A stretch of 64,000 nucleotides of DNA from Chitinibacter bivalviorum (GTDB lineage Bacteria > Pseudomonadota > Gammaproteobacteria > Burkholderiales > Chitinibacteraceae): contig NZ_CP058627.1 in assembly GCF_013403565.1 (NCBI RefSeq), positions 248,001 to 312,000 of the forward strand, read 5' to 3'. The notes beneath the pieces are model-generated. The model did not search any database. It saw only the letters and a list, made by a program, of their open reading frames with translations, and was not told where the DNA came from. Numbering within the stretch: position 1 is the stretch's first letter; each line of letters starts with the position of its first letter. Shown in pieces: positions 53,543-63,596 of this stretch. A program made the position numbers and the translations under genes.

Positions 53543-53631
53543 AGCAAGCTCATCCCTAGCGCTGATTACCTCGTGCGGTTTCACTATAGCGCTCTACTTT
53601 GTATTAACTAGAAAATCCGTATACCCGTAGC

Positions 53632-53680
53632 AGGTATATTAATGAGGGCTAATTTAATTAAAGAGTTTGTTTGTATACCT
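53632..53680. repeat. 49-bp palindromic element, copy H
   Basis: AGGTAT and ATACCT at exact family spacing, so the arms are still perfectly complementary although changed from GGGTAT/ATACCC: a compensating pair of changes. It lies in the shared gap between the diguanylate cyclase (divergent) and the outer-membrane protein gene. Confidence 0.75.
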
Positions 53681-53764
53681 TAGAGTATTTTGTGTTGTGT
53701 CTATGCTCGAAATAGCGGGTACTGCTCAATGCGAAGGCAATTCTCAGGTAAAGTTCCCTGATTC

Positions 53765-54688
53765 ATGACTTTGTCTGTTTTCTGGATTTGTGTGTGCGGT
53801 ATGGTTTATCGATTACAGCTGTGTTTGTGTGTGTTGCTTGTGCAAATTGGGATGCAGGCCCAGGCCACTGATCCGCGATCCTACGTCGTTGAAGCCGACG
53901 ACACGTCGCGCACCTCGCTGAGATTTAAGGTGCAAGAAGCCGACACACCACGCGGCCCGAAAGAAGTCGAAAACACCACCAAGCACACTTATACCCTGCG
54001 GCATGCGCAGTATTTTGATCTGGCCGGGCACATGGCGACCGCCGCGATTCAGATTCCCTACGCCGTGATTGATCAAGATTTCAGCAACAGCCGCCGCAAA
54101 GGGGATGATCAATCAGGAATGGGTGACCCAATGATCGGTTTGGCCGTCGGCACATACCGTACGCCCGCGATCAGCCGGGAAGAATTGAAAACCTATGATG
54201 CGGATGGCTTGAGTAGTGGTTGCCAAGTTTATGCCAGCTTGCCGCTGGGCTCATATCAAGCCTTTCGCAGCAGCAATCCTGGGCAAAATCGCTGGATCGT
54301 TATCCCTGAGTGCCAGCTAGGTTGGACGCAGGGTAATTTGCTGCTCGAAGCGCTTGCAAACCTCAATTGGTTTTCAGATAACGACGAATATCGCGGTACG
54401 ACTTTTAGCCAAGCCAATCAATACAATTTCAAATTCATGGCCAGCTACGGCTCGCTGCGCAGCAGTTATTTTGCCGGCACACTGGAATATAAAACTGGCG
54501 GCGAAACCAGCCGAGGCGGGCGCGCCGATCACAATGGCCTCAATAATTGGGTTGCAGGCGCGATGTTTTATGTCAAATTGCCTGGCAATAATAGTCTGAA
54601 ACTCATCGGCGAATTACCTGTAAAAACGGCGGTGAATACGACCAAAGCCAGTGAAATCTCGCTGGTGCTATCGCATGTATGGCGGTAG
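53765..54688 (+). CDS. Outer-membrane beta-barrel (phenol-degradation MetA type)
   Basis: A 307-residue exported protein with a signal peptide (LQLCLCVLLVQIGMQAQA, cut before TDP). The mature part has many alternating hydrophobic strands and ends LVLSHVWR, with a terminal aromatic-Arg pattern close to a barrel C-terminus. RKGDDQSGMGDPMIGLAVGTYR and NLNWFSDNDEYRG fit the Phenol_MetA_deg transporter family (channels for small organic molecules). The substrate is unknown. An internal ATG at 53801 would give a shorter leader. Confidence 0.65.
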   Translation: MTLSVFWICVCGMVYRLQLCLCVLLVQIGMQAQATDPRSYVVEADDTSRTSLRFKVQEADTPRGPKEVENTTKHTYTLRHAQYFDLAGHMATAAIQIPYAVIDQDFSNSRRKGDDQSGMGDPMIGLAVGTYRTPAISREELKTYDADGLSSGCQVYASLPLGSYQAFRSSNPGQNRWIVIPECQLGWTQGNLLLEALANLNWFSDNDEYRGTTFSQANQYNFKFMASYGSLRSSYFAGTLEYKTGGETSRGGRADHNGLNNWVAGAMFYVKLPGNNSLKLIGELPVKTAVNTTKASEISLVLSHVWR

Positions 54689-54717
54689 TTTTTAGCTGAT
54701 TTAGATTAGGCGCTTTA

Positions 54718-54766
54718 GGGTATGTTATTCAAGGTTAATATTTGATTGGGTTTTGGCGGTATACCC
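54718..54766. repeat. 49-bp palindromic element, copy E
   Basis: Perfect arms GGGTAT and ATACCC at exact spacing. It lies 29 bases after the barrel-gene stop and four bases before a bidirectional terminator. Confidence 0.85.
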
Positions 54767-54770
54767 ATTA

Positions 54771-54799
54771 AAAAGCCACGCATAATTTGCGTGGCTTTT
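54771..54799. terminator. Bidirectional terminator between convergent genes
   Basis: A 12-bp perfect stem (54771-54782 with 54788-54799) with A and T tracts ends the barrel gene (+) and thiC (-). Confidence 0.9.
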
Positions 54800-54819
54800 A
54801 TTTTGGAGCTTAATGTAAT

Positions 54820-56829
<2,010 letters not shown>

Positions 56830-56869
56830 TCAAGTGAAGCCAGTTGTTAGGGATCCAACGACGGCGCAC

Positions 56870-56953
56870 TCGCTTTCCTACGCCGGTATTAACCGGATCA
56901 GGTTCAAGGGTATCTCTCATCCGATCAAAACAACTGATCAGAACCCCTAGCGA
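56870..56953 (-). promoter_or_regulatory. TPP riboswitch of thiC
   Basis: On the minus strand the aptamer reads from P1 (TCGCT, pairing with AGCGA) through GATGAGAGATACCC, TTGAACCTGATCCGG and TACCGGCGTAGGAAAG, which are the invariant THI-box segments. It lies about 140 bases before the thiC ATG. Binding of thiamine pyrophosphate represses thiC in this class. The expression platform between it and the start is not resolved. Confidence 0.95.
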
Positions 56954-57050
56954 TATGAATGAATGTGAAACTAAAAGAGTTGTGGGATAATTGCAAGATA
57001 TATTCGATCAACAACGGCCAAAACTGGCCGCGCTTTGAGGTGACACAAAC

Positions 57051-57692
57051 ATGGATTGGGAAAAAGCACGCTATCTACTCGTTGAACAACAAATTCGTCC
57101 ATGGAACGTTTTGGACTCCAACGTGCTCGATCGCATCCTTAACACTCGTCGTGAAGACTTCGTGCCTGCTGATAAAAAAGAATTGGCCTTTGTGGATGTT
57201 GAGTTGCCATTGGGCAATGGACAATTGATGCTCGCGCCAAAAGTTGAAGCGCGCTTCTTGCAAGAAATTGCGCTCAAAGCCAGCGACAAATTGCTGATTG
57301 TAGGCTCGGGTACCGCTTACCTTGCTGCTTTGGCCGCCGGTCTGTGCGCGCAAGTGGTGGTGATTGAGGCTGATACTAAACAAGCCGAATTGACCAATGC
57401 GGCGCTGAAAGCTGCGGGTATTAAAAATGTCAGCATTGAAGTGGGCGCGACCTTAGCTAGTAAGCAAGGCCCATTTAATGCCATCATCGCAGCGGCTTCA
57501 TTCGAGGCTATTCCAGAAGAATTGAGCAAACAGTTGGTGGTTGGCGGTCGTCTGATTACTGTCATTGGGCAAGAGCCTATCATGCATGCCACAGTTGTTA
57601 CGACACAAGGCAGTGGCGCGAATACAACGCGCGAAGTTTTTGATTACAACTTGCCACGCTTTCAAGCCGCTGCCAAGCCATTTGCGTTTTGA
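57051..57692 (+). CDS. Protein-L-isoaspartate methyltransferase-like protein
   Basis: A 213-residue PCMT-fold SAM methyltransferase. Residues LVEQQIRPWNVLD and REDFVPADKKELAFVDVELPLGNGQLMLAPKV match the family N-terminal domain, and motif I is IVGSGTAYLAALAA where repair enzymes have GSGSGY. The usual catalytic acidic residues are not clear, so isoaspartate repair is doubtful. In many betaproteobacteria this gene precedes tolC; here wzz follows instead, after a terminator. GAGGTGA before the ATG is the ribosome binding site. Confidence 0.75.
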   Translation: MDWEKARYLLVEQQIRPWNVLDSNVLDRILNTRREDFVPADKKELAFVDVELPLGNGQLMLAPKVEARFLQEIALKASDKLLIVGSGTAYLAALAAGLCAQVVVIEADTKQAELTNAALKAAGIKNVSIEVGATLASKQGPFNAIIAAASFEAIPEELSKQLVVGGRLITVIGQEPIMHATVVTTQGSGANTTREVFDYNLPRFQAAAKPFAF

Positions 57693-57727
57693 TGTTTCAA
57701 AATTGATTTGCATGAAATTTGTGTGTA

Positions 57728-57755
57728 AAAACCCGCCTTGTTGCGGGTTTTTTTG
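57728..57755 (+). terminator. Terminator after the methyltransferase-like gene
   Basis: AAACCCGC/GCGGGTTT with a six-base loop is followed by T7. Confidence 0.9.
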
Positions 57756-57883
57756 CTTACAAAATAACAGTGCGGCTGTGTTGTTAGGTAGAATGCGCCT
57801 TTGCCGCATAATGTTGTTTTTCCATTATCTGTGGCCTTAAGCGAATTCATTTTAATTATTATTTTGAACCAAGAAGAAAATCC

Positions 57884-58951
57884 ATGACCCTAGACTCGAA
57901 ACCGAGCATGCCCGCTGAACATACAGCAGATGATGAAATCTCCTTGTTAGACCTCGCTTTGGTTTTGGCTAAGCATAAAAAACTGATTATTGGCTTGCCG
58001 ATCATTGCTGGTTTAGTTGCTGCAGCTGTGAGCTTTAGTTTGCCCAATGAATATACCGCCACGTTCAAAATCGCACCGTCAAAAAATGCGTCAGTTTACA
58101 ACTGGGTACTGACGAATGATCAGGTCTTGGAAGACATCTCCAAAGAAATGAAGCTGGCTGAGCATTACGATACCAAGGGACGTAAAGCAACGCGCAAGGA
58201 GATGGGGAAAAACGTTAAAGTAGCCCTCAATGCTAAAGATGCGTATTTGGATGTCAATGTCACCGATGAAAACCCTGAGTTTGCTGCCCAATTGGCTAAT
58301 CGCATGGGGAGTGCCTTGCAAGAAAATCTCTATACGATGCGATTGCTTGATATCTCTAAAGGTCGTTACGATTTAGAGTTGCGTCGTGAAATTGCGGCTA
58401 AAAACAAAGCCAAATTTGATGTCACAATAAAAAAGCCAGAGATTGCAGCCACTATAGCTTTGCTTTCGCCTGCTGATCGTTATGGCATTACCAGTCTTGC
58501 CGCGATTCAGGCTGAATCGACCTTGCAAGGAGGTGTGTCAGATTTGATGCAAAATGAATTGGTGCGGATGCAAGACCAGCTTGGTAGTTTGCAGCGCTTA
58601 GTAGTTGATGGAATGAAAAAACAATCAGCTTCCGCCAATACGGGCTTATGGATTGCATCCGTTGATGCTTTGCAGCAACAATCGTATTGGGATGCTTTGA
58701 TCGAGCGCTTAGATCGCCGTATTGATTTACTGAAAAAACAAGAGCGTGATGATCTAAAAATGACCGCTGCTGAAGTGCCGGATGAAAAATCAGGGCCGAA
58801 GCGTGGCTTGATTGTCTTGCTGACGGCCTTTGCTGCTTTGTTTGGCGCGGTACTGTGGGCATTTATAGCCGAAGCCTTTATTAAATCGCGTGAAAATGAA
58901 AATTCAACAGCGTTGATGAACAAGATTGCTACAGCATGGCGTGCAAAATAA
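57884..58951 (+). CDS. Wzz-type polysaccharide chain-length regulator
   Basis: A PCP1-type inner-membrane protein of 355 residues. Membrane helix 1 is IIGLPIIAGLVAAAVSFSL at about 38-56, the periplasmic coiled-coil domain covers 60-310, and helix 2 is GLIVLLTAFAALFGAVLWAFIAEAF near the C-terminus. Wzz proteins set O-antigen or capsule length with Wzy. It opens the polysaccharide locus and is 57 bp before rfbB on the same strand, likely cotranscribed. Confidence 0.88.
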   Translation: MTLDSKPSMPAEHTADDEISLLDLALVLAKHKKLIIGLPIIAGLVAAAVSFSLPNEYTATFKIAPSKNASVYNWVLTNDQVLEDISKEMKLAEHYDTKGRKATRKEMGKNVKVALNAKDAYLDVNVTDENPEFAAQLANRMGSALQENLYTMRLLDISKGRYDLELRREIAAKNKAKFDVTIKKPEIAATIALLSPADRYGITSLAAIQAESTLQGGVSDLMQNELVRMQDQLGSLQRLVVDGMKKQSASANTGLWIASVDALQQQSYWDALIERLDRRIDLLKKQERDDLKMTAAEVPDEKSGPKRGLIVLLTAFAALFGAVLWAFIAEAFIKSRENENSTALMNKIATAWRAK

Positions 58952-59008
58952 GCATAGGTTGTATGGCTTAAATCTTGCTTCGTATCCAAATCAGTTTGGA
59001 ATATTGCA

Positions 59009-60079
59009 ATGACTATTTTAGTAATAGGTGGTGCTGGATTTATCGGCGGTAATTTTGTCCTCGATTGGCTCGCTGCTGGAGATGAAGCCGTGATCAAAGT
59101 GGATAAGCTGACGTATGCCGGTAACCTCGATACATTGCAAAGCTTGCAGGGCGATACCCGTCATCTCTTTGTTCGTGCCGATATTGGTGATCGTGAAGTC
59201 ATTGGCCAATTACTGGCCGAGCATAAACCCCGCGCGGTTGTGAATTTTGCGGCTGAGTCGCACGTTGATCGATCAATTCACGGCCCTGGCGATTTCATTC
59301 AGACCAATGTCGTTGGTACATTCAATCTGCTCGAAAGCGTGCGCGCTTACTGGAATGAGCTACCAGCGGATGAGAAAGCGGCTTTCCGCTTTTTGCATGT
59401 ATCGACCGACGAAGTCTATGGCACGCTGGCAGCGAATGACCCGCCGTTTAGTGAAACCAATACCTACGAGCCAAACAGCCCATACTCTGCATCAAAAGCC
59501 GCTTCAGACCATTTGGTGCGCGCTTGGCATCACACGTACGGCTTGCCGGTGTTGACCACCAATTGCTCAAATAATTACGGCCCGTATCACTTCCCAGAGA
59601 AGTTGATTCCGCGGGTGATTTTGAATGCCTTGAATGGCAAACCATTGCCCATCTATGGCGATGGCCAGCAAATTCGTGACTGGCTGTATGTGAAAGATCA
59701 TTGTTCAGCGATTCGTCGTGTGCTCGAAGCTGGTACGGTTGGCGAAACCTACAACGTGGGTGGCTGGAACGAAAAAGCCAATCTGGACGTGGTTAAAACC
59801 ATTTGCAGTCTGCTCGATGAATTGCAGCCCCGTGCCGATGCTCAAGGCTACGCCGAGCAAATCACCTATGTCACGGATCGCCCAGGACATGACCGTCGCT
59901 ACGCCATTGATGCGCGTAAACTCGAGCGCGAATTGGGCTGGAAACCGGCTGAGACGTTTGAATCGGGTATCCGCAAAACGGCGGAATGATATCTGACGAA
60001 TCAAGCCTGGCTGCAGAACGTCACCAGCGGTGCATACCGTGAGTGGGCGGAGAAACTGTGTGTGGTGAGTGGAGAGTAG
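59009..60079 (+). pseudogene. rfbB: dTDP-glucose 4,6-dehydratase with premature TGA
   Basis: RfbB converts dTDP-glucose to the 4-keto-6-deoxy sugar. The SDR fold starts [12 protein letters not shown], the YxxxK pair is in [10 protein letters not shown], and the family [17 protein letters not shown] is intact. The frame stops at TGA 59987-59989 (product 326 residues; family about 355). Beyond that TGA the same frame reads on as YLTNQAWLQNVTSGAYREWA and ends at TAG 60077-60079, exactly the family C-terminus, so TGA replaces the expected Trp (TGG). Activity of the shortened protein is uncertain. The only complete rfb gene in the window is thus damaged. Confidence 0.9.
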
Positions 60080-60088
60080 GGAGTGGAT
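60062..60088. repeat. Left inverted repeat flanking the four-helix-bundle gene
   Basis: GAGTGGAGAGTAGGGAGTGG resembles the reverse complement of 60443-60471 (GAGTGAGGAATAGGGAGTTGG). The pair bounds the gene at 60083-60433 and merges into the ends of rfbB and the following rfb remnant. Confidence 0.6.
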
Positions 60089-60433
60089 AAACCGCATAAG
60101 CAATTGGAAACATGGCGGCAACCGATGCAATTAGTGAAAGATGTCTATGCACTGACTGGCCTGTTCCTAGGTGATGAGCTTTTTGGCCTGATCGGTCAGA
60201 TGCGCCGAGCTGCAGTTTCTGTGCCATCAAATATTGCGGAAGGTGCAGCGAGAGGTACAAGTAAAGAATATTTGCACTTTCTCAATATCGCACGTGATTC
60301 CTTGAGTGAGCTTGATACTCAAGCTGAAATTGCTTTGATGTTAATGTATTTTTCTGAAGATCCGACGCTTTTTGAACAAATGAATTTGGTCGGTCGAATG
60401 CTGGGCGGCTTACATAAAAAAAATTGCACATAA
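60083..60433 (+). CDS. Four-helix-bundle protein (23S rRNA intervening-sequence family)
   Basis: A 116-residue protein with the family hallmarks: WRQPMQLVKDVYALTGLF, ELFGLIGQMRRAAVSVPSNIAEGAARGTSKEYLHFLNIARDSLSELDTQ, the classic conserved core. These proteins form pentameric four-helix bundles; members are encoded in rRNA intervening sequences, within diversity-generating retroelements (Avd), and often as single genes inside rfb loci. No reverse transcriptase is near. It starts at GTG and is bracketed by imperfect inverted repeats, which suggests an inserted cassette. Confidence 0.85.
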   Translation: MDKPHKQLETWRQPMQLVKDVYALTGLFLGDELFGLIGQMRRAAVSVPSNIAEGAARGTSKEYLHFLNIARDSLSELDTQAEIALMLMYFSEDPTLFEQMNLVGRMLGGLHKKNCT

Positions 60434-60437
60434 TTCT

Positions 60438-60917
60438 ATGACGACTCCCAACTCCCTATTCCTCACTCCCCAGATCTTACTTACGTGTACAAACGGCCAG
60501 GTCGGTTTGGAGCTGCAACGCAGCCTTGCCGTTCTGGGCGAGGTCATCGCGTTTGATCGTGAAGACTGTGATCTGGGCAAGCCGTCCGCTATCCTTGAAC
60601 TCGTGCGCTGCACACGCGGCGAAGAGTTTGATGTGGCCGTCGATCTACGTCAATCCTCTCCGACCCTTGGGAAGTGGATTGGTGTGACACTGAGTGAAGA
60701 AAACAAGCACCTACTTTGGATTCCCGAGGGCTTTGCCCATAGCTTTTTGGTGCTAAGTGACATTGCTAAATTTTTGTATAAAACGAAAAATTATTGGTTT
60801 CCAGAGGAAGAACGTACAATTTTGTGGTGCGACGATTATTTGAACATTTTTTGCTGCTGTCTCAATCCCCTGTTCATATTAAAAAAGATGAATATTTTTC
60901 TTTTTAAAAACAGATAA
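60438..60917 (+). pseudogene. Fused remnant of rfbD (start) and rfbC (middle)
   Basis: The frame is a chimera. After nine or so residues from the repeat, ILLTCTNGQVGLELQRSLAV to LGKPSAI is the N-terminus of dTDP-4-dehydrorhamnose reductase (RfbD, NADP-binding GxxGQVG). From about residue 58 it is the middle of dTDP-4-dehydrorhamnose 3,5-epimerase (RfbC: EEFDVAVDLRQSSPTLGKW, LWIPEGFAHSFLVLS). The junction lies near 60600. The end is also shifted: read in another frame the DNA gives LLSQSPVHIKKDEYFSF and stops at 60907, the expected RfbC C-terminus, so one base is missing near 60850. Neither enzyme can be functional. In the usual order rfbB-D-A-C, one deletion removed the rest of rfbD, rfbA and the start of rfbC. 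Confidence 0.85.
60443..60471. repeat. Right inverted repeat flanking the four-helix-bundle gene
   Basis: ACTCCCAACTCCCTATTCCT and the following CACTCCCC form the right end, read as codons 3-11 of the next frame. It complements the left repeat at 60062-60088 with a few mismatches. Confidence 0.6.
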
Positions 60918-61131
60918 TTTAAGTCAAATAGTTCGCAGTAACTGAATGGACGAAATGTTCTCGCTTACGTGTAAAACCAATAAATCAACATAATTTGCAT
61001 ATGAATTGCAACGTTTGATCAATGGCTTAAACGATGCTAGGTGGCAATATTTTATTGAGTAATGAGAGTTAAAAAATAAACCGGCGGTATCCAGTGTTTT
61101 ATTATTATATTTTAAGGATTGTTCAAATTTT

Positions 61132-62337
61132 ATGATGGCAGAGGTTTTGATTTTTTTTGAAAAATTAAAAAATAATAGCTTTTTAAAAGTGGCATCAGGG
61201 GATCTGCTATCCAAGGTCTTTATGGTGGCAGTTCAATTCTTTATCATTAATAAGCTAAGTGTGGCTCAATATTCCAATTTTTCGGTAATTTTGGCATCGA
61301 TCATGCTGGGTTATCAAGTTAGTTGTGCTCCTATTGAGCGGATTTATATAACCCAATTTTCTCGATATGAAAATAAAATTTTGTTGTTAGGATTTTTGTT
61401 TTCAGGGGTAAGTGCTTTTTTTTCGGTGGCTTGGCTTTGGGGTAGTATAACAGCTAATGAGTGTTTCGTTATTTTTTTTGCTATATGCACATTGTCATAT
61501 CAACAATTGCTGCGAATAAAAGCCCAGCAAAAAATGTTTTTCTTTTTATTTTCTTTTTCTGAGGTTATAAAAAATTGCATTTGGCTTGCCCTGGTTTTTT
61601 TGTTGGTTTCATTTGGTTTTGATGAACCTGTTGTTTTAATTGCGGCTCTAATAGTTGCAACATTGCCTTCGATATTGTGTTTTAAGGAGGTTGGTGAAAA
61701 TAAAGTTGTTTGGAATCTTAGTGGTGTTGTTGATGACTTTTTAAATGTAAAATATATACTGCTTTATTCATTAATTGGATCCATAATTCCATATCTTCCG
61801 TTGATTATGTCTAAATCAGATTATTCTTCGACTGTTGTTGCTACTTATGGTGTGGCAATGAGATACCAGGCCATTTTAAGCATGGGGGCTTATGCTTTTA
61901 ATGTTGTTTTTGTAGCAAAGCTAGCTTCGATGGATCTCGAGCAACGTAAAAGCGCCATAAAAAAAATCTACGCGTTCTCCCCATTACTTCTCATTGCATA
62001 CTTTACTATTTCCAGTGGCGTATATTTGATTTCTCCGGTAGTTGATGGGGCGAGATATTTGTATGCCCAAAATGTTTTTTTACTATTGTCTGTGATTCCA
62101 TTGGTTTCAGTGGTGGGGTCTGTATATATTAATTTTCTTCTGTTGGCTAATTTGACAAGGTTAGTTTTCTATTGTTTTTTTGTTGGTTTTTTTGTGAATT
62201 TTGCAAGTTATTTTCTTATTAAGAATATTGGCGGCTTGTATAGCCCTGCGTTGGCATCGGTTTGCGCATATTCCACAATAACACTGTTGATTGTTATTTG
62301 TTATTATTTTTCAAATAAAACGAGGAGGGAAAATTAA
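61132..62337 (+). CDS. Polysaccharide flippase (Wzx-like)
   Basis: A 401-residue inner-membrane protein with about 12 helices, N-terminal LKVASGDLLSKVFMVAVQFFI as in MOP-superfamily lipid-linked oligosaccharide flippases. It would move undecaprenyl-linked sugar units to the periplasm for Wzy polymerisation. Base composition is very AT-rich compared with the chromosome upstream of 60 kb, typical of horizontally acquired O-antigen genes. The gap 60918-61131 is AT-rich and empty. The next gene begins two bases after its stop. Confidence 0.85.
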   Translation: MMAEVLIFFEKLKNNSFLKVASGDLLSKVFMVAVQFFIINKLSVAQYSNFSVILASIMLGYQVSCAPIERIYITQFSRYENKILLLGFLFSGVSAFFSVAWLWGSITANECFVIFFAICTLSYQQLLRIKAQQKMFFFLFSFSEVIKNCIWLALVFLLVSFGFDEPVVLIAALIVATLPSILCFKEVGENKVVWNLSGVVDDFLNVKYILLYSLIGSIIPYLPLIMSKSDYSSTVVATYGVAMRYQAILSMGAYAFNVVFVAKLASMDLEQRKSAIKKIYAFSPLLLIAYFTISSGVYLISPVVDGARYLYAQNVFLLLSVIPLVSVVGSVYINFLLLANLTRLVFYCFFVGFFVNFASYFLIKNIGGLYSPALASVCAYSTITLLIVICYYFSNKTRREN

Positions 62338-62339
62338 TT

Positions 62340-63596
62340 GTGAGAGTATTAATAATAAATTACTACTATCGCCCGATGACTAATGCACATGCGTATCGAT
62401 GGAGTGAAATAGCGGATTTTTTGGCTGCAGAAGGTCATTATATTGAGGTTGTTACAAGTCGATGTACTGGCAATTTCGTAGAATTGGATGTTGATGCCAC
62501 TCTCAAAATTAACAGGGTAGGTTTTGGTGCAAATAATACTGATGTAAGTGTCGCAAATAATAAAAAATCTAAATATGATTTTTTCATTCGTCTTGCAAGA
62601 AGGATTTATCGAAAGGTTTACTGGCCTGATGCTCGTTGGCATTGGGTTTTATATCTAATAAAGTACGCGTTTTCTGCGAAAAATAAAAATTTTGATTTGA
62701 TTGTGAGCTATTATCCATTTATGTCGAGTCATATAATGGGGGCTTTATTGAAATTTCTTAAAAAAGATGCTGTTGTGTGGATTTCCGATTATGGTGATCC
62801 ATTTTCAGTGTCAAATACAATGCCTCCAAATAACTTTGCAATTTATAGTGCCCTTAATCACTGGCTGGAGAAATTGATAATCAATAACTCTGACTGTGTA
62901 ACATTTACAAATAGTGAGACAAGAGATACATACAGTCGTGTGTTTGGTGGAGGGGGTAAATTAAGTGTAGTACCTCATTTGGTAGATTTAGATAAATATT
63001 ATTCAACTGCTTTTGTGAGTAAAGAGGAAAAACCAATTAATGTTGTATATACTGGTGGCTTTCATAAATCTATTAGGGAGCCTTATGACTTAATAGATAT
63101 TATGGAGGTGTTGGAAAAAGATACCCCTTCCAATTGTACCTTGACATTGTATGGACCAGATAACGGATTTTCCCTCGATCAGACAGGTATTGCTAATATT
63201 TTATACGCTGGAGAAATTAGTCGCAGAGATGTTATTGGTGTAATGAAAACTGCAGATGTTCTTGTAAATGTTGAAAATAAGAATTGCATGATGACTCCTA
63301 GTAAAATTGTTGAATATATTGCGACTGGGAGGCCAATTATAAATCTTGGGGATGCTGGAAAACATACCCCCCTACTTGTAGAATATGCAAAGATTGGGTA
63401 TGCATTAAATTTAAGTGTGAAAGATGGCCCTGTGATTAATGCTTTTCGTATTAAAGAGTTTTTAGCGCAATCAACGATGTTGACCTGTCCAATTAGTGTG
63501 GTAAAAAATATTTTAAAATTTAATAGAATAGAAGAGGTTTCTTCTACATATTTGAATTTATATGAGGAAAGGAGGCGGGGGGGTGGATTACGTTAA
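62340..63596 (+). CDS. Glycosyltransferase family 4
   Basis: A 418-residue GT-B glycosyltransferase. The N-terminal domain starts MRVLIINYYYRPMTNAHAYR (acceptor side), and the C-terminal domain has GGFHKSIREPYDLIDIM, GPDNGFSLDQTG and the donor-binding MTPSKIVEYIATGRPIINLG, with the EX7E region as in family 4. It starts at GTG after a GAGGAGGG ribosome binding site and overlaps the next gene by 14 bases. The sugar and linkage cannot be told. Confidence 0.85.
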   Translation: MRVLIINYYYRPMTNAHAYRWSEIADFLAAEGHYIEVVTSRCTGNFVELDVDATLKINRVGFGANNTDVSVANNKKSKYDFFIRLARRIYRKVYWPDARWHWVLYLIKYAFSAKNKNFDLIVSYYPFMSSHIMGALLKFLKKDAVVWISDYGDPFSVSNTMPPNNFAIYSALNHWLEKLIINNSDCVTFTNSETRDTYSRVFGGGGKLSVVPHLVDLDKYYSTAFVSKEEKPINVVYTGGFHKSIREPYDLIDIMEVLEKDTPSNCTLTLYGPDNGFSLDQTGIANILYAGEISRRDVIGVMKTADVLVNVENKNCMMTPSKIVEYIATGRPIINLGDAGKHTPLLVEYAKIGYALNLSVKDGPVINAFRIKEFLAQSTMLTCPISVVKNILKFNRIEEVSSTYLNLYEERRRGGGLR

